A stretch of 64,000 nt of DNA. Origin: Coriobacteriaceae bacterium (lineage in GTDB: Bacteria; Actinomycetota; Coriobacteriia; Coriobacteriales; Coriobacteriaceae). Shown one piece after another: positions 8,196 to 14,992 of the stretch. Position numbers and translations under genes: made by a program. A model generated the notes under the pieces. It worked only from the letters and a program-made list of their open reading frames with translations, was not told where the DNA came from and ran no database searches. How positions within the stretch are numbered: the stretch's first letter is position 1; every line of letters starts with the position of its first letter. Location of the stretch: assembly GCA_902364645.1 (NCBI GenBank), contig CABJEP010000004.1, positions 62,001 to 126,000 on the forward strand, given 5' to 3'.

Positions 8196-8299
8196 GAGAC
8201 TCCTTCTAACAGTCAAAATATCTTGGATATTGTACCCGCAAGGACCATAGACAGAACGCAAAGCTCTGGTTCAAACGGGAATTGCAGACGGTTGTTTGA

Positions 8300-8334
8300 A
8301 AATAAAAAACCCGGCCTTCCATAGGAAGTCCGGG
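8300..8334 (-). terminator. Rho-independent terminator after the tRNA-Glu pair
   Basis: On the minus strand CCCGGaCTTCC-TAT-GGAAGgCCGGG (8310-8334) folds into a strong hairpin followed by a T-rich run (8301-8309). It sits 11 bases beyond the second tRNA in the direction of transcription. Confidence 0.88.
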
Positions 8335-8345
8335 TATCAGATGCG

Positions 8346-8422
8346 TGGTAGCCCGTACCAGATTCGAACTGGTGATCTCCGCCTTGAGAGGGCGGCGTCC
8401 TAAACCGCTAGACGAACGGGCC
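8346..8422 (-). tRNA. tRNA-Glu (CTC anticodon), downstream copy
   Basis: The minus strand gives a 77-base cloverleaf with encoded CCA. The acceptor stem GGCCCGT pairs with ACGGGCT, the anticodon stem CCGCC/GGCGG encloses loop CTCTCAA (anticodon CTC, reading GAG), and the T-arm is ACCAG-TTCGAAT-CTGGT. It is identical to the copy at 8445-8521 and probably co-transcribed with it. Confidence 0.95.
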
Positions 8423-8444
8423 ATAAGCCTCAGCAGAAAAGAAG

Positions 8445-8521
8445 TGGTAGCCCGTACCAGATTCGAACTGGTGATCTCCGCCTTGAGAGGGCGGCGTCCT
8501 AAACCGCTAGACGAACGGGCC
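8445..8521 (-). tRNA. tRNA-Glu (CTC anticodon), upstream copy
   Basis: Same 77-base sequence as the copy at 8346-8422, with CTC anticodon loop CTCTCAA and a 3'-encoded CCA. It is the promoter-proximal gene of the pair; only 22 bases separate the two. Confidence 0.95.
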
Positions 8522-8555
8522 ACATGACATCTGCACTGCCGTGCTGCGAGGAGAT

Positions 8556-8584
8556 ATATTACGGGACAAAAAACGTCAGCGCAA
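8556..8584 (-). promoter_or_regulatory. Promoter for the tRNA-Glu pair
   Basis: On the minus strand TTGCGC (8584-8579) and TAATAT (8561-8556) are separated by 17 bases, ending about 34 bases before the mature 5' end of the first tRNA. A GC-rich stretch downstream of the -10 is consistent with a stable-RNA promoter. Confidence 0.6.
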
Positions 8585-8648
8585 GAAGAAATTCCAAATT
8601 GCCGAAAAATTGTCGGCAGGTTATGGAACACGCAGGTAAACTAGGTAG

Positions 8649-10043
8649 CTAATTCAAGTTGAGATGGACCAAAAGAGCTTCGCGCTCGTTGGGAATGTTG
8701 TCTTCGATCACGGCGTCGAGGGCGGAGTTGAGAAGCTGCCCCAGTTCCGGCCCGGGCTTGACTCCAGCACGGATCAGGTCGCCGCCGTTGATGGCGAGCA
8801 TCTTGAGCGTATAGGGCTCCCCCGCCCTCAGCAGCTCGTGCGCCATCGCGCGCATCTCCTCAATCGTCTCAACGTAATAGAAGCACGACGGGGCCTTGCC
8901 AAGTGTGTCGGCACGCTTAAGGTCCATGAGCTCGTCAATCAGGCGGGCCGTGTCGACGCCCTCACCCGAAAGCGCGCGCATCATATTGAGCAGACAGGAG
9001 CGCTCGGGGCGCAGCGGCATGTCATGGTATTTGATGAGCAGGCACACGTCGCGCACCAAGTCGTGCGAGAGCGCCAGGCGATCCATAATGACGCGCGCCT
9101 TCTTGGCACCGAGCTCGGGATGACCGTAGAAGTGTCCGCTGCCGGCGTGATCGACCGTGAAGCACTCGGGTTTGGACACATCGTGCAAAAACGCCGCCCA
9201 CATAAGACTCGACGAGGGCGCGACGCCGTCGCACAGCGCCAGCTCCCCTGCCACCGTCAGAACACGAGCGATATGCTCGTAGACGTTAAACGCATGATAG
9301 ACACTTCGTTGATCAAACCCGCGACCCGCTGCCAACTCGGGCACGGCGGCGCAGATGAGCTCGGGGTAGCGCAGCATGGCATCTCCCCCGTGGCCGGTCG
9401 AAAGGATGCCCTCAAGCTCAATGCCCACACGCTCGCGCGCCACGGCATCGAGCAGCGGCGCGCACTCGGCAAGCGCACGCTTGGTCTCGGGCTCAATCAT
9501 AAAGTCCAGGCGGCAGGCAAAGCGCACCGCACGCAGCATGCGCAGGGCATCCTCGTTAAAGCGACGCTTGGGATCGCCGACAGCGCGAATCAGCTTGCGC
9601 TCCAAGTCACCCTGGCCGTCGTAGCGGTCGACAAGCCCGCGCTCGGGATGCCAGGCCATGGCGTTGACGGTAAAGTCGCGGCGCGCCAGATCGTCCTCGA
9701 GCGAGGCGGCACGCTCCACACTCTGGGGATGGCGACCATCGGTGTAAAAGCCATCCAAACGGTACGTGGTGACCTCGATACGCTCGCCATCGGAAATAGC
9801 CGTGATTCCGCCAAATTTAATGCCCGACTCCACAACCGCGATGCCGGCGGCCTCGAGCGCCGCCTTGGACTCCTGCCACAGGCCGCTACAGCACATATCA
9901 ACATCGTGGCTGGGGCACCCCATCAGGGCGTCGCGCACCCAACCGCCCACGTACCAAGCCTCAAGACCAGCCGCCTCAAGCGCGCGCAGGACGCACAGGG
10001 ACGCATCGGACGGTTGATTACCGTTGAGCGAAACATTGCACAT
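8649..10043 (-). CDS. cca: CCA-adding tRNA nucleotidyltransferase with HD domain
   Basis: A 464-residue enzyme that builds or repairs the 3'-CCA of tRNAs. Class II nucleotidyltransferase motifs are near the N-terminus: AWYVGGWVRDALMG (about residues 30-43) and DVDM, the metal-binding acidic pair. An RRDFTVNAMA segment and tRNA-binding helices follow, and a C-terminal HD-type domain carries LHDVSKPE and GHFYGHPE. The ATG at 10043 is selected because an AGGAGG site sits 8 bases upstream; the ATG at 10061 would place that site inside the coding region. The gene stands alone between the fructose locus and the tRNAs; many tRNAs here already encode CCA, so repair is the likely main job. Confidence 0.93.
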   Translation of the reverse strand: MCNVSLNGNQPSDASLCVLRALEAAGLEAWYVGGWVRDALMGCPSHDVDMCCSGLWQESKAALEAAGIAVVESGIKFGGITAISDGERIEVTTYRLDGFYTDGRHPQSVERAASLEDDLARRDFTVNAMAWHPERGLVDRYDGQGDLERKLIRAVGDPKRRFNEDALRMLRAVRFACRLDFMIEPETKRALAECAPLLDAVARERVGIELEGILSTGHGGDAMLRYPELICAAVPELAAGRGFDQRSVYHAFNVYEHIARVLTVAGELALCDGVAPSSSLMWAAFLHDVSKPECFTVDHAGSGHFYGHPELGAKKARVIMDRLALSHDLVRDVCLLIKYHDMPLRPERSCLLNMMRALSGEGVDTARLIDELMDLKRADTLGKAPSCFYYVETIEEMRAMAHELLRAGEPYTLKMLAINGGDLIRAGVKPGPELGQLLNSALDAVIEDNIPNEREALLVHLNLN

Positions 10044-10179
10044 GCCTATGGCCTCCTGCACTTGTGAGCGTTAATCGATGGTTCTCAAGAAGTCTAACAA
10101 GAAACGAGAAAGCGCGCACACGCAATCGCGTCGTCAATTCCATAAAACGAGACAGCAGACGCCATATGCGTTCAGCGAG

Positions 10180-10216
10180 CAAAAAACACCCGCCTCGGAG
10201 ATCCAAAGCGGGTGTT
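10180..10216 (-). terminator. Rho-independent terminator after the second fructose kinase gene
   Basis: On the minus strand AACACCCGC and GCGGGTGTT form a 9-bp stem (10185-10193 with 10208-10216) followed by a T-run (10181-10185). It lies just beyond the stop at 10239. Confidence 0.85.
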
Positions 10217-10238
10217 CGGCAGCGATTTTTCGATGCGG

Positions 10239-11171
10239 CTAGCAGACCTGACGAACCTCGATGTGCTTCTTATATTCGTCCACCTTGGCAAAGTCGCCCA
10301 GGCCCGGGCACTCGACCACGTTGGCGCCGGTGGCCATCGACAGACGGAGGGCATCCTCGACGCGCTCGGGAGCGTCGTGCCATACGGACAGGAAGGCAGC
10401 GAGCGAGGAATCGCCGGCGCACACCGTCGACAGCAGCTTGACGTCGAAGGTGCGATTGGCAAACCAGATGTGCTCGCCGTTGGAGAAGTACGCACCGGCG
10501 CCACCGAGGGTCAGCAGCACGTTCTTGGCGCCCTTAGCGTGCAGCTCGGCCATAGCGCACTTGACGGACTCATCGTCGCCACCGCTCACCTTAATGCCAA
10601 AGATGTCGAGCAGCTCGTCGTCATTGGGCTTGATCAGCAGCGGCTCCATGGCAATGAGGTCTGCCAGCTGATGGCTCGAGATGTCGAGGACGAACTCGGC
10701 CCCCTTGGCCTTGACGCGGCGCAGGACATCGGCCAAGAAGCCCTCGGAAGTGTTGGGAGGCAGCGAGCCGCTGATGACCAGGCAGGTCATGTCATCGAGC
10801 GAATCGATGAGCTCAAACATCTCCTGCTCGTTGGCCTCGTTGATGGCGGCACCGGCGTTGACCATGTTGTACTCGGTGTCGGGTCCGGCATTGAGGAACA
10901 CGTTGACGCGCGTGATGCCGTCGGTCCAAACGGGCTTGACGGGCACGCCCAGGGCCTCGGCGCCCTTAACGATAAACTCGCCCGAGAAGCCGGCGAAAAA
11001 GCCCAGGATCGTGGTGTCGACACCGTAGTGATCGAGGGTGAACGAGACGTTGAGACCCTTGCCGTTGGGCGTGTAGACGGCGTTACGGGTACGCGTGACG
11101 GTGTTGGCAGCAAGGCCGTCGCAGGCGATGTTGTAGTCAATGGCGGGATTTGCAGTGAGCGTGTAAATCAT
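10239..11171 (-). CDS. PfkB-family sugar-phosphate kinase (1-phosphofructokinase-like), second copy
   Basis: A 310-residue ribokinase/PfkB-family protein, by context a 1-phosphofructokinase converting fructose-1-phosphate to fructose-1,6-bisphosphate. The N-terminal MIYTLTANPAID start and NGKGLNVSFTLDHYG segment match FruK/LacC-type kinases. The C-terminal anion-hole/catalytic loop reads STVCAGDSSLAAF, so the general-base Asp is kept but the first Gly of the usual GAGD is Cys. The ATG at 11171 follows AAGGA. It is a diverged paralogue of the next gene upstream (11360-12292), and a strong terminator between them (11299-11331) suggests this copy depends on read-through or its own promoter. Tagatose-6-phosphate kinase is an alternative activity. 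Confidence 0.82.
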   Translation of the reverse strand: MIYTLTANPAIDYNIACDGLAANTVTRTRNAVYTPNGKGLNVSFTLDHYGVDTTILGFFAGFSGEFIVKGAEALGVPVKPVWTDGITRVNVFLNAGPDTEYNMVNAGAAINEANEQEMFELIDSLDDMTCLVISGSLPPNTSEGFLADVLRRVKAKGAEFVLDISSHQLADLIAMEPLLIKPNDDELLDIFGIKVSGGDDESVKCAMAELHAKGAKNVLLTLGGAGAYFSNGEHIWFANRTFDVKLLSTVCAGDSSLAAFLSVWHDAPERVEDALRLSMATGANVVECPGLGDFAKVDEYKKHIEVRQVC

Positions 11172-11298
11172 GAATGTTCCTTTCACGAAGTAACGTGTTA
11201 ATGAAAGTATATTCCACCCAACGGTAAAAGGCTAGGACAACTCGGTGAACGGTGTGGAAGCGATGAAGTACGGCAGAGCATCTCTCTCCAATAACGGA

Positions 11299-11331
11299 AC
11301 AAAAAGGCGCCCCAGCCGAAACCGGGGCGCC
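11299..11331 (-). terminator. Rho-independent terminator between the two PfkB kinase genes
   Basis: Minus strand GGCGCCCC, a 10-base loop and GGGGCGCC (11331-11306) are followed by TTTTT (11305-11301). It ends the ptsH-ptsI-fruK transcript before the second kinase gene. Confidence 0.88.
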
Positions 11332-11359
11332 GCATGCGCACGAATATGTCGCGTTTCGA

Positions 11360-12292
11360 TTACTGACGATCGAGCTTGCGGACAGCAACGCGCTTGCTGT
11401 ACTCGTCGACGTGACCGAAGTCGCCGATGCCGACGGACTCGGCAACGTTGGCGCCGGTGGCCATAGCGAGCTTCATGGCCTCCTCGACGTTGTCGCGATC
11501 CCTGTACCACTTGTGCAGGAACGCAGCGAGGGTGCAGTCGCCGGCGCAGACAGAAGAAACCAGCTTGATGTTGAACTCACGCTTGGCGTACCAAATATCC
11601 TCGCCGTTGGAGAAGTAAGCGTCGCCGCGGCTACCACGGGTGAGCAGCACGTTCTGAACGCCAGCGTCGTGAGCCATCTTCATGGCAACGCGGACCTCGT
11701 CGTCGGTGTCGACCGGCACGCCGAAGATGGCCTTCATCTCGTGATGGTTCGGCTTGATGAGCAGCGGCTTCTTGTGAGCGAGCTCCTTGAGCTTGTCGGA
11801 GGACAGGTCCAGGACGACGTCGGCGCCACGAGCCTGAGCGTGCTCCATAACCTGAGCCAGGAAGTCGGGCGTAGCTTTGGGAGGCACGGAGCCGGAAACG
11901 ATCAGGCACTCGAGATCGCCCGCGGTGTCCAGGATGTTGTAGAGCTCCTCCTGGTGCTGCGGCGTAATAGGAGCACCCGGGTTCAGGATGCCGTACTCGT
12001 GCTGGCCATCGTTGACGTAGGTGTTAATGCGCGTGATACCGTCGGTCCAGACCGGGCGGCAGAGGCAACCCAGGTTCATGACCTCCTCGACGATGAACTT
12101 GCCCGTGAAGCCAGCGAAGAAGCCGAGCGCGACGGTGTCGACGCCCATCTTCTTAAAGGCGAAGGACACGTCGAGGCCCTTGCCGTTAGCCGTGTAGCTG
12201 GCCGAGCCGGTGCGGACGTTCTCGTCGGGCTCGAGCGGAGAGCTCGAAACCGTCATGTCGACAGCCGGGTTAGCGGTTAGCGTGTAGAACAT
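11360..12292 (-). CDS. fruK: 1-phosphofructokinase (PfkB family), first copy
   Basis: A 310-residue kinase expected to phosphorylate fructose-1-phosphate made by the EIIBCA permease encoded upstream. It begins MFYTLTANPAVDMTV, has the NGKGLDVSFAFKKMG nucleotide/sugar-binding segment and a catalytic loop SSVCAGDCTLAAF with the base Asp preserved and Cys in place of the first Gly of GAGD. GGGGG lies about 8 bases before the ATG. It follows ptsI by about 75 bases, so it probably belongs to the ptsH-ptsI-fruK transcript ending at the terminator at 11299. It is clearly paralogous to the kinase at 10239-11171, with the same WTDGITR motif. Confidence 0.87.
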   Translation of the reverse strand: MFYTLTANPAVDMTVSSSPLEPDENVRTGSASYTANGKGLDVSFAFKKMGVDTVALGFFAGFTGKFIVEEVMNLGCLCRPVWTDGITRINTYVNDGQHEYGILNPGAPITPQHQEELYNILDTAGDLECLIVSGSVPPKATPDFLAQVMEHAQARGADVVLDLSSDKLKELAHKKPLLIKPNHHEMKAIFGVPVDTDDEVRVAMKMAHDAGVQNVLLTRGSRGDAYFSNGEDIWYAKREFNIKLVSSVCAGDCTLAAFLHKWYRDRDNVEEAMKLAMATGANVAESVGIGDFGHVDEYSKRVAVRKLDRQ

Positions 12293-12366
12293 TTACAGTA
12301 CCCCCTGTATATGTGAGGGCCGCGTGGCCGACCCATTCCAACCACGCGGTTACCTCTGATACCAAA

Positions 12367-14076
12367 TTAGCGAGCTGCGGACTCGAGCAGTGCCTTGACC
12401 TCGGCGGCGGTGTTGCAGGCGAGTGCCTTCTCGGCGAGCTCGTCGCACTCGGCCTTGGTCCACTGGCTGATGGTCTTGCGGGCGCGCAGGATCGACGGAG
12501 CGCTCATCGAGAACTCCTCCAGGCCCCAGCTGATCAGCAGCGGCTCGAGCAGCGGATCGGCAGCGGCCTCGCCGCACATACCGACCATGATGCCGGCCTT
12601 CACGCCGCTCTCGATGATGTTCTTGAGCGAGCGGAGCACGGCGGGATAGTAAACCTGGTACAGGTTGGAGATGGTGTCGTTACCACGGTCGGCGCACATG
12701 GTGTAGCCGATCAGGTCGTTGGTGCCGATGGAGAAGAAGTCGGCGACCTCGGCAAGACGGTCTGCGAGCAGCGAAGCGGCGGGCGTCTCGACCATGATGC
12801 CGACCTCGATGTTCTCGTTGAACTTGCGACCCTCTTCGGTCAGCTCGGCCTTGCACTGCTCGACGAGCTCCTTGACAGCCAAGACCTCCTCGACGCAGGT
12901 GACGAGCGGGATCATGATCTTGACGTCACCGAAGGCGCTAGCGCGCAGCAGAGCGCGGAGCTGGACCTTGTACTGGTCGGGATTGGCCAGGCAGTAACGC
13001 ACGGCGCGGAAGCCCATGAAGGGGTTGTCTTCCTTGACCATATGCAGATACGGAATCTCCTTGTCGCCACCCACATCGAGCGTGCGGATGATGACCGGAG
13101 CACCCTTGAGCGCGCTGGCGACCTTACGGTAGGCGTTGAACTGCTCCTCCTCGGAAGGAAGCTCAGCAGAGTCCATGAACAGGAACTCGGAGCGGAACAG
13201 ACCGATGGCCTCGGCGTCGTGATCGAGCGCGTTGGGCACGTCATCGGGGTTACCGATGTTGCAGGCGATGATCTTCTTGATGCCATCGGCAGTCACGGAC
13301 GGCTTGCCACGGAAGGCCTCGAGGGCCGCCTTCTCGGCAGCGAAGGCCTCGGCCTTGGCGGTATAGGCAGCGAGCGTCTCCTCGTCGGGATCGGCCTCGA
13401 CGATACCCTTGCCACCGTCGACGACAACGGTCATACCGTTGCGCAGCGCGGTGCAGCTGTTGGAAACCGAAAGGACAGCCGGGATCTCGAGGGCGCGCGC
13501 GATGATCGCGGAGTGCGACGTGCGGCCACCGGTCTCGGTGACGATGCCGGCAACGTGGGCCTTATCGATCGTGGCGGTCATGGACGGTGTGAGGTCGTGC
13601 ACGACAACGACGGTGTTCTCGGGCAGGACGGAAAGGTCGACGACCTCCTTGCCCAGCAGCTCGGCCAGAATACCGGTGCGGATGTCGGCGATGTCGGCCG
13701 CGCGCAGACGGAACATCTCGTCGTCCATGGACAGGAACATGTTCTCAAACATGGTCGAGGTGTCCATGAGCGCCTGCTCGGCGCAGGTACCGCCGTCAAT
13801 GGCGGCGTTGATGGCGTCAGTCATGCCCGGGTCCTGAGCCAGGACAATGTGTCCGCTCATGATCTCGGCCTCGGCCTCGCCCACCGTCTCCTTCATATGG
13901 TCGGCCTGAGCCTGGGTCTTCTCGCAGAAGACCGAAAGAGCGGACTGATAGCGCTCCTTCTCTGCTGCCGAATCAGCAACCTCGTGCGGCTCAAACGTCA
14001 AGTCGGGATCGACGGCGACCATGACGGTGCCGATACCGATGCCCTCGGAAGCGTTGACTCCCTGATACATTCCCAT
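12367..14076 (-). CDS. ptsI: PTS Enzyme I (phosphoenolpyruvate-protein phosphotransferase)
   Basis: A 569-residue cytosolic enzyme that takes the phosphoryl group from PEP and passes it to HPr. The phospho-histidine loop reads ETGGRTSHSAIIAR (about residue 190), the PEP-binding TIM barrel has RSEFLFMD and IRTLDVGGDKEIPYL, and the C-terminal MCGEAAADP segment carries the active-site Cys. The ATG at 14076 follows GAGAGAGGA; the next Met codon is two codons later. HPr is encoded 127 bases upstream, so the general PTS proteins sit directly with the fructose genes. Family length is about 570 residues, so it is complete. Confidence 0.96.
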   Translation of the reverse strand: MGMYQGVNASEGIGIGTVMVAVDPDLTFEPHEVADSAAEKERYQSALSVFCEKTQAQADHMKETVGEAEAEIMSGHIVLAQDPGMTDAINAAIDGGTCAEQALMDTSTMFENMFLSMDDEMFRLRAADIADIRTGILAELLGKEVVDLSVLPENTVVVVHDLTPSMTATIDKAHVAGIVTETGGRTSHSAIIARALEIPAVLSVSNSCTALRNGMTVVVDGGKGIVEADPDEETLAAYTAKAEAFAAEKAALEAFRGKPSVTADGIKKIIACNIGNPDDVPNALDHDAEAIGLFRSEFLFMDSAELPSEEEQFNAYRKVASALKGAPVIIRTLDVGGDKEIPYLHMVKEDNPFMGFRAVRYCLANPDQYKVQLRALLRASAFGDVKIMIPLVTCVEEVLAVKELVEQCKAELTEEGRKFNENIEVGIMVETPAASLLADRLAEVADFFSIGTNDLIGYTMCADRGNDTISNLYQVYYPAVLRSLKNIIESGVKAGIMVGMCGEAAADPLLEPLLISWGLEEFSMSAPSILRARKTISQWTKAECDELAEKALACNTAAEVKALLESAAR

Positions 14077-14203
14077 TCCTCTCTCCGTGTCATGTGATAA
14101 AGCGTTTTGCCATATCCATGACAAAAGAGCGCAGCTACCTTACAACAGGTCACTGCGCCCCCAAATATGAACTTAGTTGTTCAACATGCGACCCGTTTGA
14201 GTT

Positions 14204-14467
14204 CTACTCGCCAAGACCGCTCTTGATGAGCTCGATGGCAGCAGCCAGAGCCTCGGCCTCGTCGGCGCCGTCGCACTTGACCTCGACCTCGGTACCGCAG
14301 GGGATACCAGCAGCCATGAGGGCCATCGGGGACTTGCCGTTGACCTCCTTCTCGGGGGTGACGACCGTCACGTCACAGGCGTACTTGCCCATGGTGGAGG
14401 CGAACAGACCAGCCGGACGCATGTGCAGACCCTGAGGATTAACGAGGGTAGCCTTCTCAGAAACCAT
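14204..14467 (-). CDS. ptsH: PTS phosphocarrier protein HPr
   Basis: An 87-residue HPr. The phosphorylation site is His15 in NPQGLHMRPAG, and the regulatory serine is Ser46 in VNGKSPMALMAAG, the residue phosphorylated by HPr kinase in Gram-positive bacteria. No HPr kinase gene lies in the window. AAAAAGGAG precedes the ATG at 14467. It is the first gene of the minus-strand ptsH-ptsI-fruK unit; the 525-base spacer to fruA holds two large hairpins and a terminator, so ptsH likely has its own promoter. Confidence 0.96.
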   Translation of the reverse strand: MVSEKATLVNPQGLHMRPAGLFASTMGKYACDVTVVTPEKEVNGKSPMALMAAGIPCGTEVEVKCDGADEAEALAAAIELIKSGLGE

Positions 14468-14604
14468 AGTTGACTCCTTTTTGTGTTTAACCCCTGTCAT
14501 GCATGTGGCAGGAGTCAGATTCACGACGTTGTTTATATTAACTCACATCAAACGGTTTTTCATTATGTTTCGCACGAATTGTTGGACAGATGTCGTTCCT
14601 GTAC

Positions 14605-14733
14605 GCTTGCCTGCCGGGCGGGGCGGTTAAGTTTGCTGCTCTACAGTCCTGCGCAAGACGAAAAGCACATTAAGTGCTTTCCTTTGCGTGCGGAACTCGC
14701 GACAAACTTAACCGCCCCGCCCGGCAGGCAAGC
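14605..14733. repeat. Long inverted repeat with 31-bp perfect arms
   Basis: Arms 14605-14635 and 14703-14733 are perfect reverse complements over 31 bases (GCTTGCCTGCCGGGCGGGGC at the outer end, then GGTTAAGTTTG). Between them a smaller hairpin forms from AAAGCAC (14662-14668) and GTGCTTT (14674-14680), flanked by CGCAAG and CTTTGCG. The structure could be a MITE-like insertion, a structured RNA, or a bidirectional transcription block between fruA and ptsH. No coding potential or known element is recognised. The bases between ptsH and the left arm show nothing clear. Confidence 0.85.
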
Positions 14734-14829
14734 TGCGGAAACTCGGTCGGCTCAGAGCAATATCGTGTGAACGGAATTCTGGCTGAGGATCTGTTCGCGA
14801 CAAAGACTCAATGGGCAGTTCCCTCTATG

Positions 14830-14916
14830 CCCTTCTGGAAGTTGCGGTGAAATAGGGACTGATTTTGCGGTTGAAACGTTTAAACAATCCCTATTTCACC
14901 GCACCTTACAGAAGGG
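14830..14916. repeat. Imperfect inverted repeat carrying GGGAC/GTCCC-type arms
   Basis: CCCTTCTG-GAAG-TTGCGGTGAAATAGGGACTG (14830-14861) is complementary, with a few mismatches, to the right arm ending CAGAAGGG (14885-14916), whose core is CAATCCCTATTTCACCGC. The loop is TTTTGCGGTTG-like. It lies immediately beyond the fruA terminator and belongs in style to the other intergenic palindromes listed here. Confidence 0.75.
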
Positions 14917-14920
14917 AATG

Positions 14921-14955
14921 AAAAAAGGCGGGGGCTCCGAGTGGAGTCCTCGCCT
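14921..14955 (-). terminator. Rho-independent terminator after fruA
   Basis: On the minus strand GGCGAGGACTCC and GGAGCCCCCGCC pair around an ACTC loop (14955-14927), then TTTTTT (14926-14921). It ends the fruA transcript 38 bases past the stop codon. Confidence 0.88.
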
Positions 14956-14992
14956 TTGTTACAGGGGGCGATGGTATTCGCGTGTTGCGGGA

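Noticed and set aside
8206..8631. Minus-strand ORF with an internal repeat
   Set aside because: The repeat is the two tRNA-Glu genes read as protein.
12313..14097. 594-residue plus-strand ORF opposite ptsI
   Set aside because: Shadow of Enzyme I; composition typical of reverse frames in GC-rich genes.
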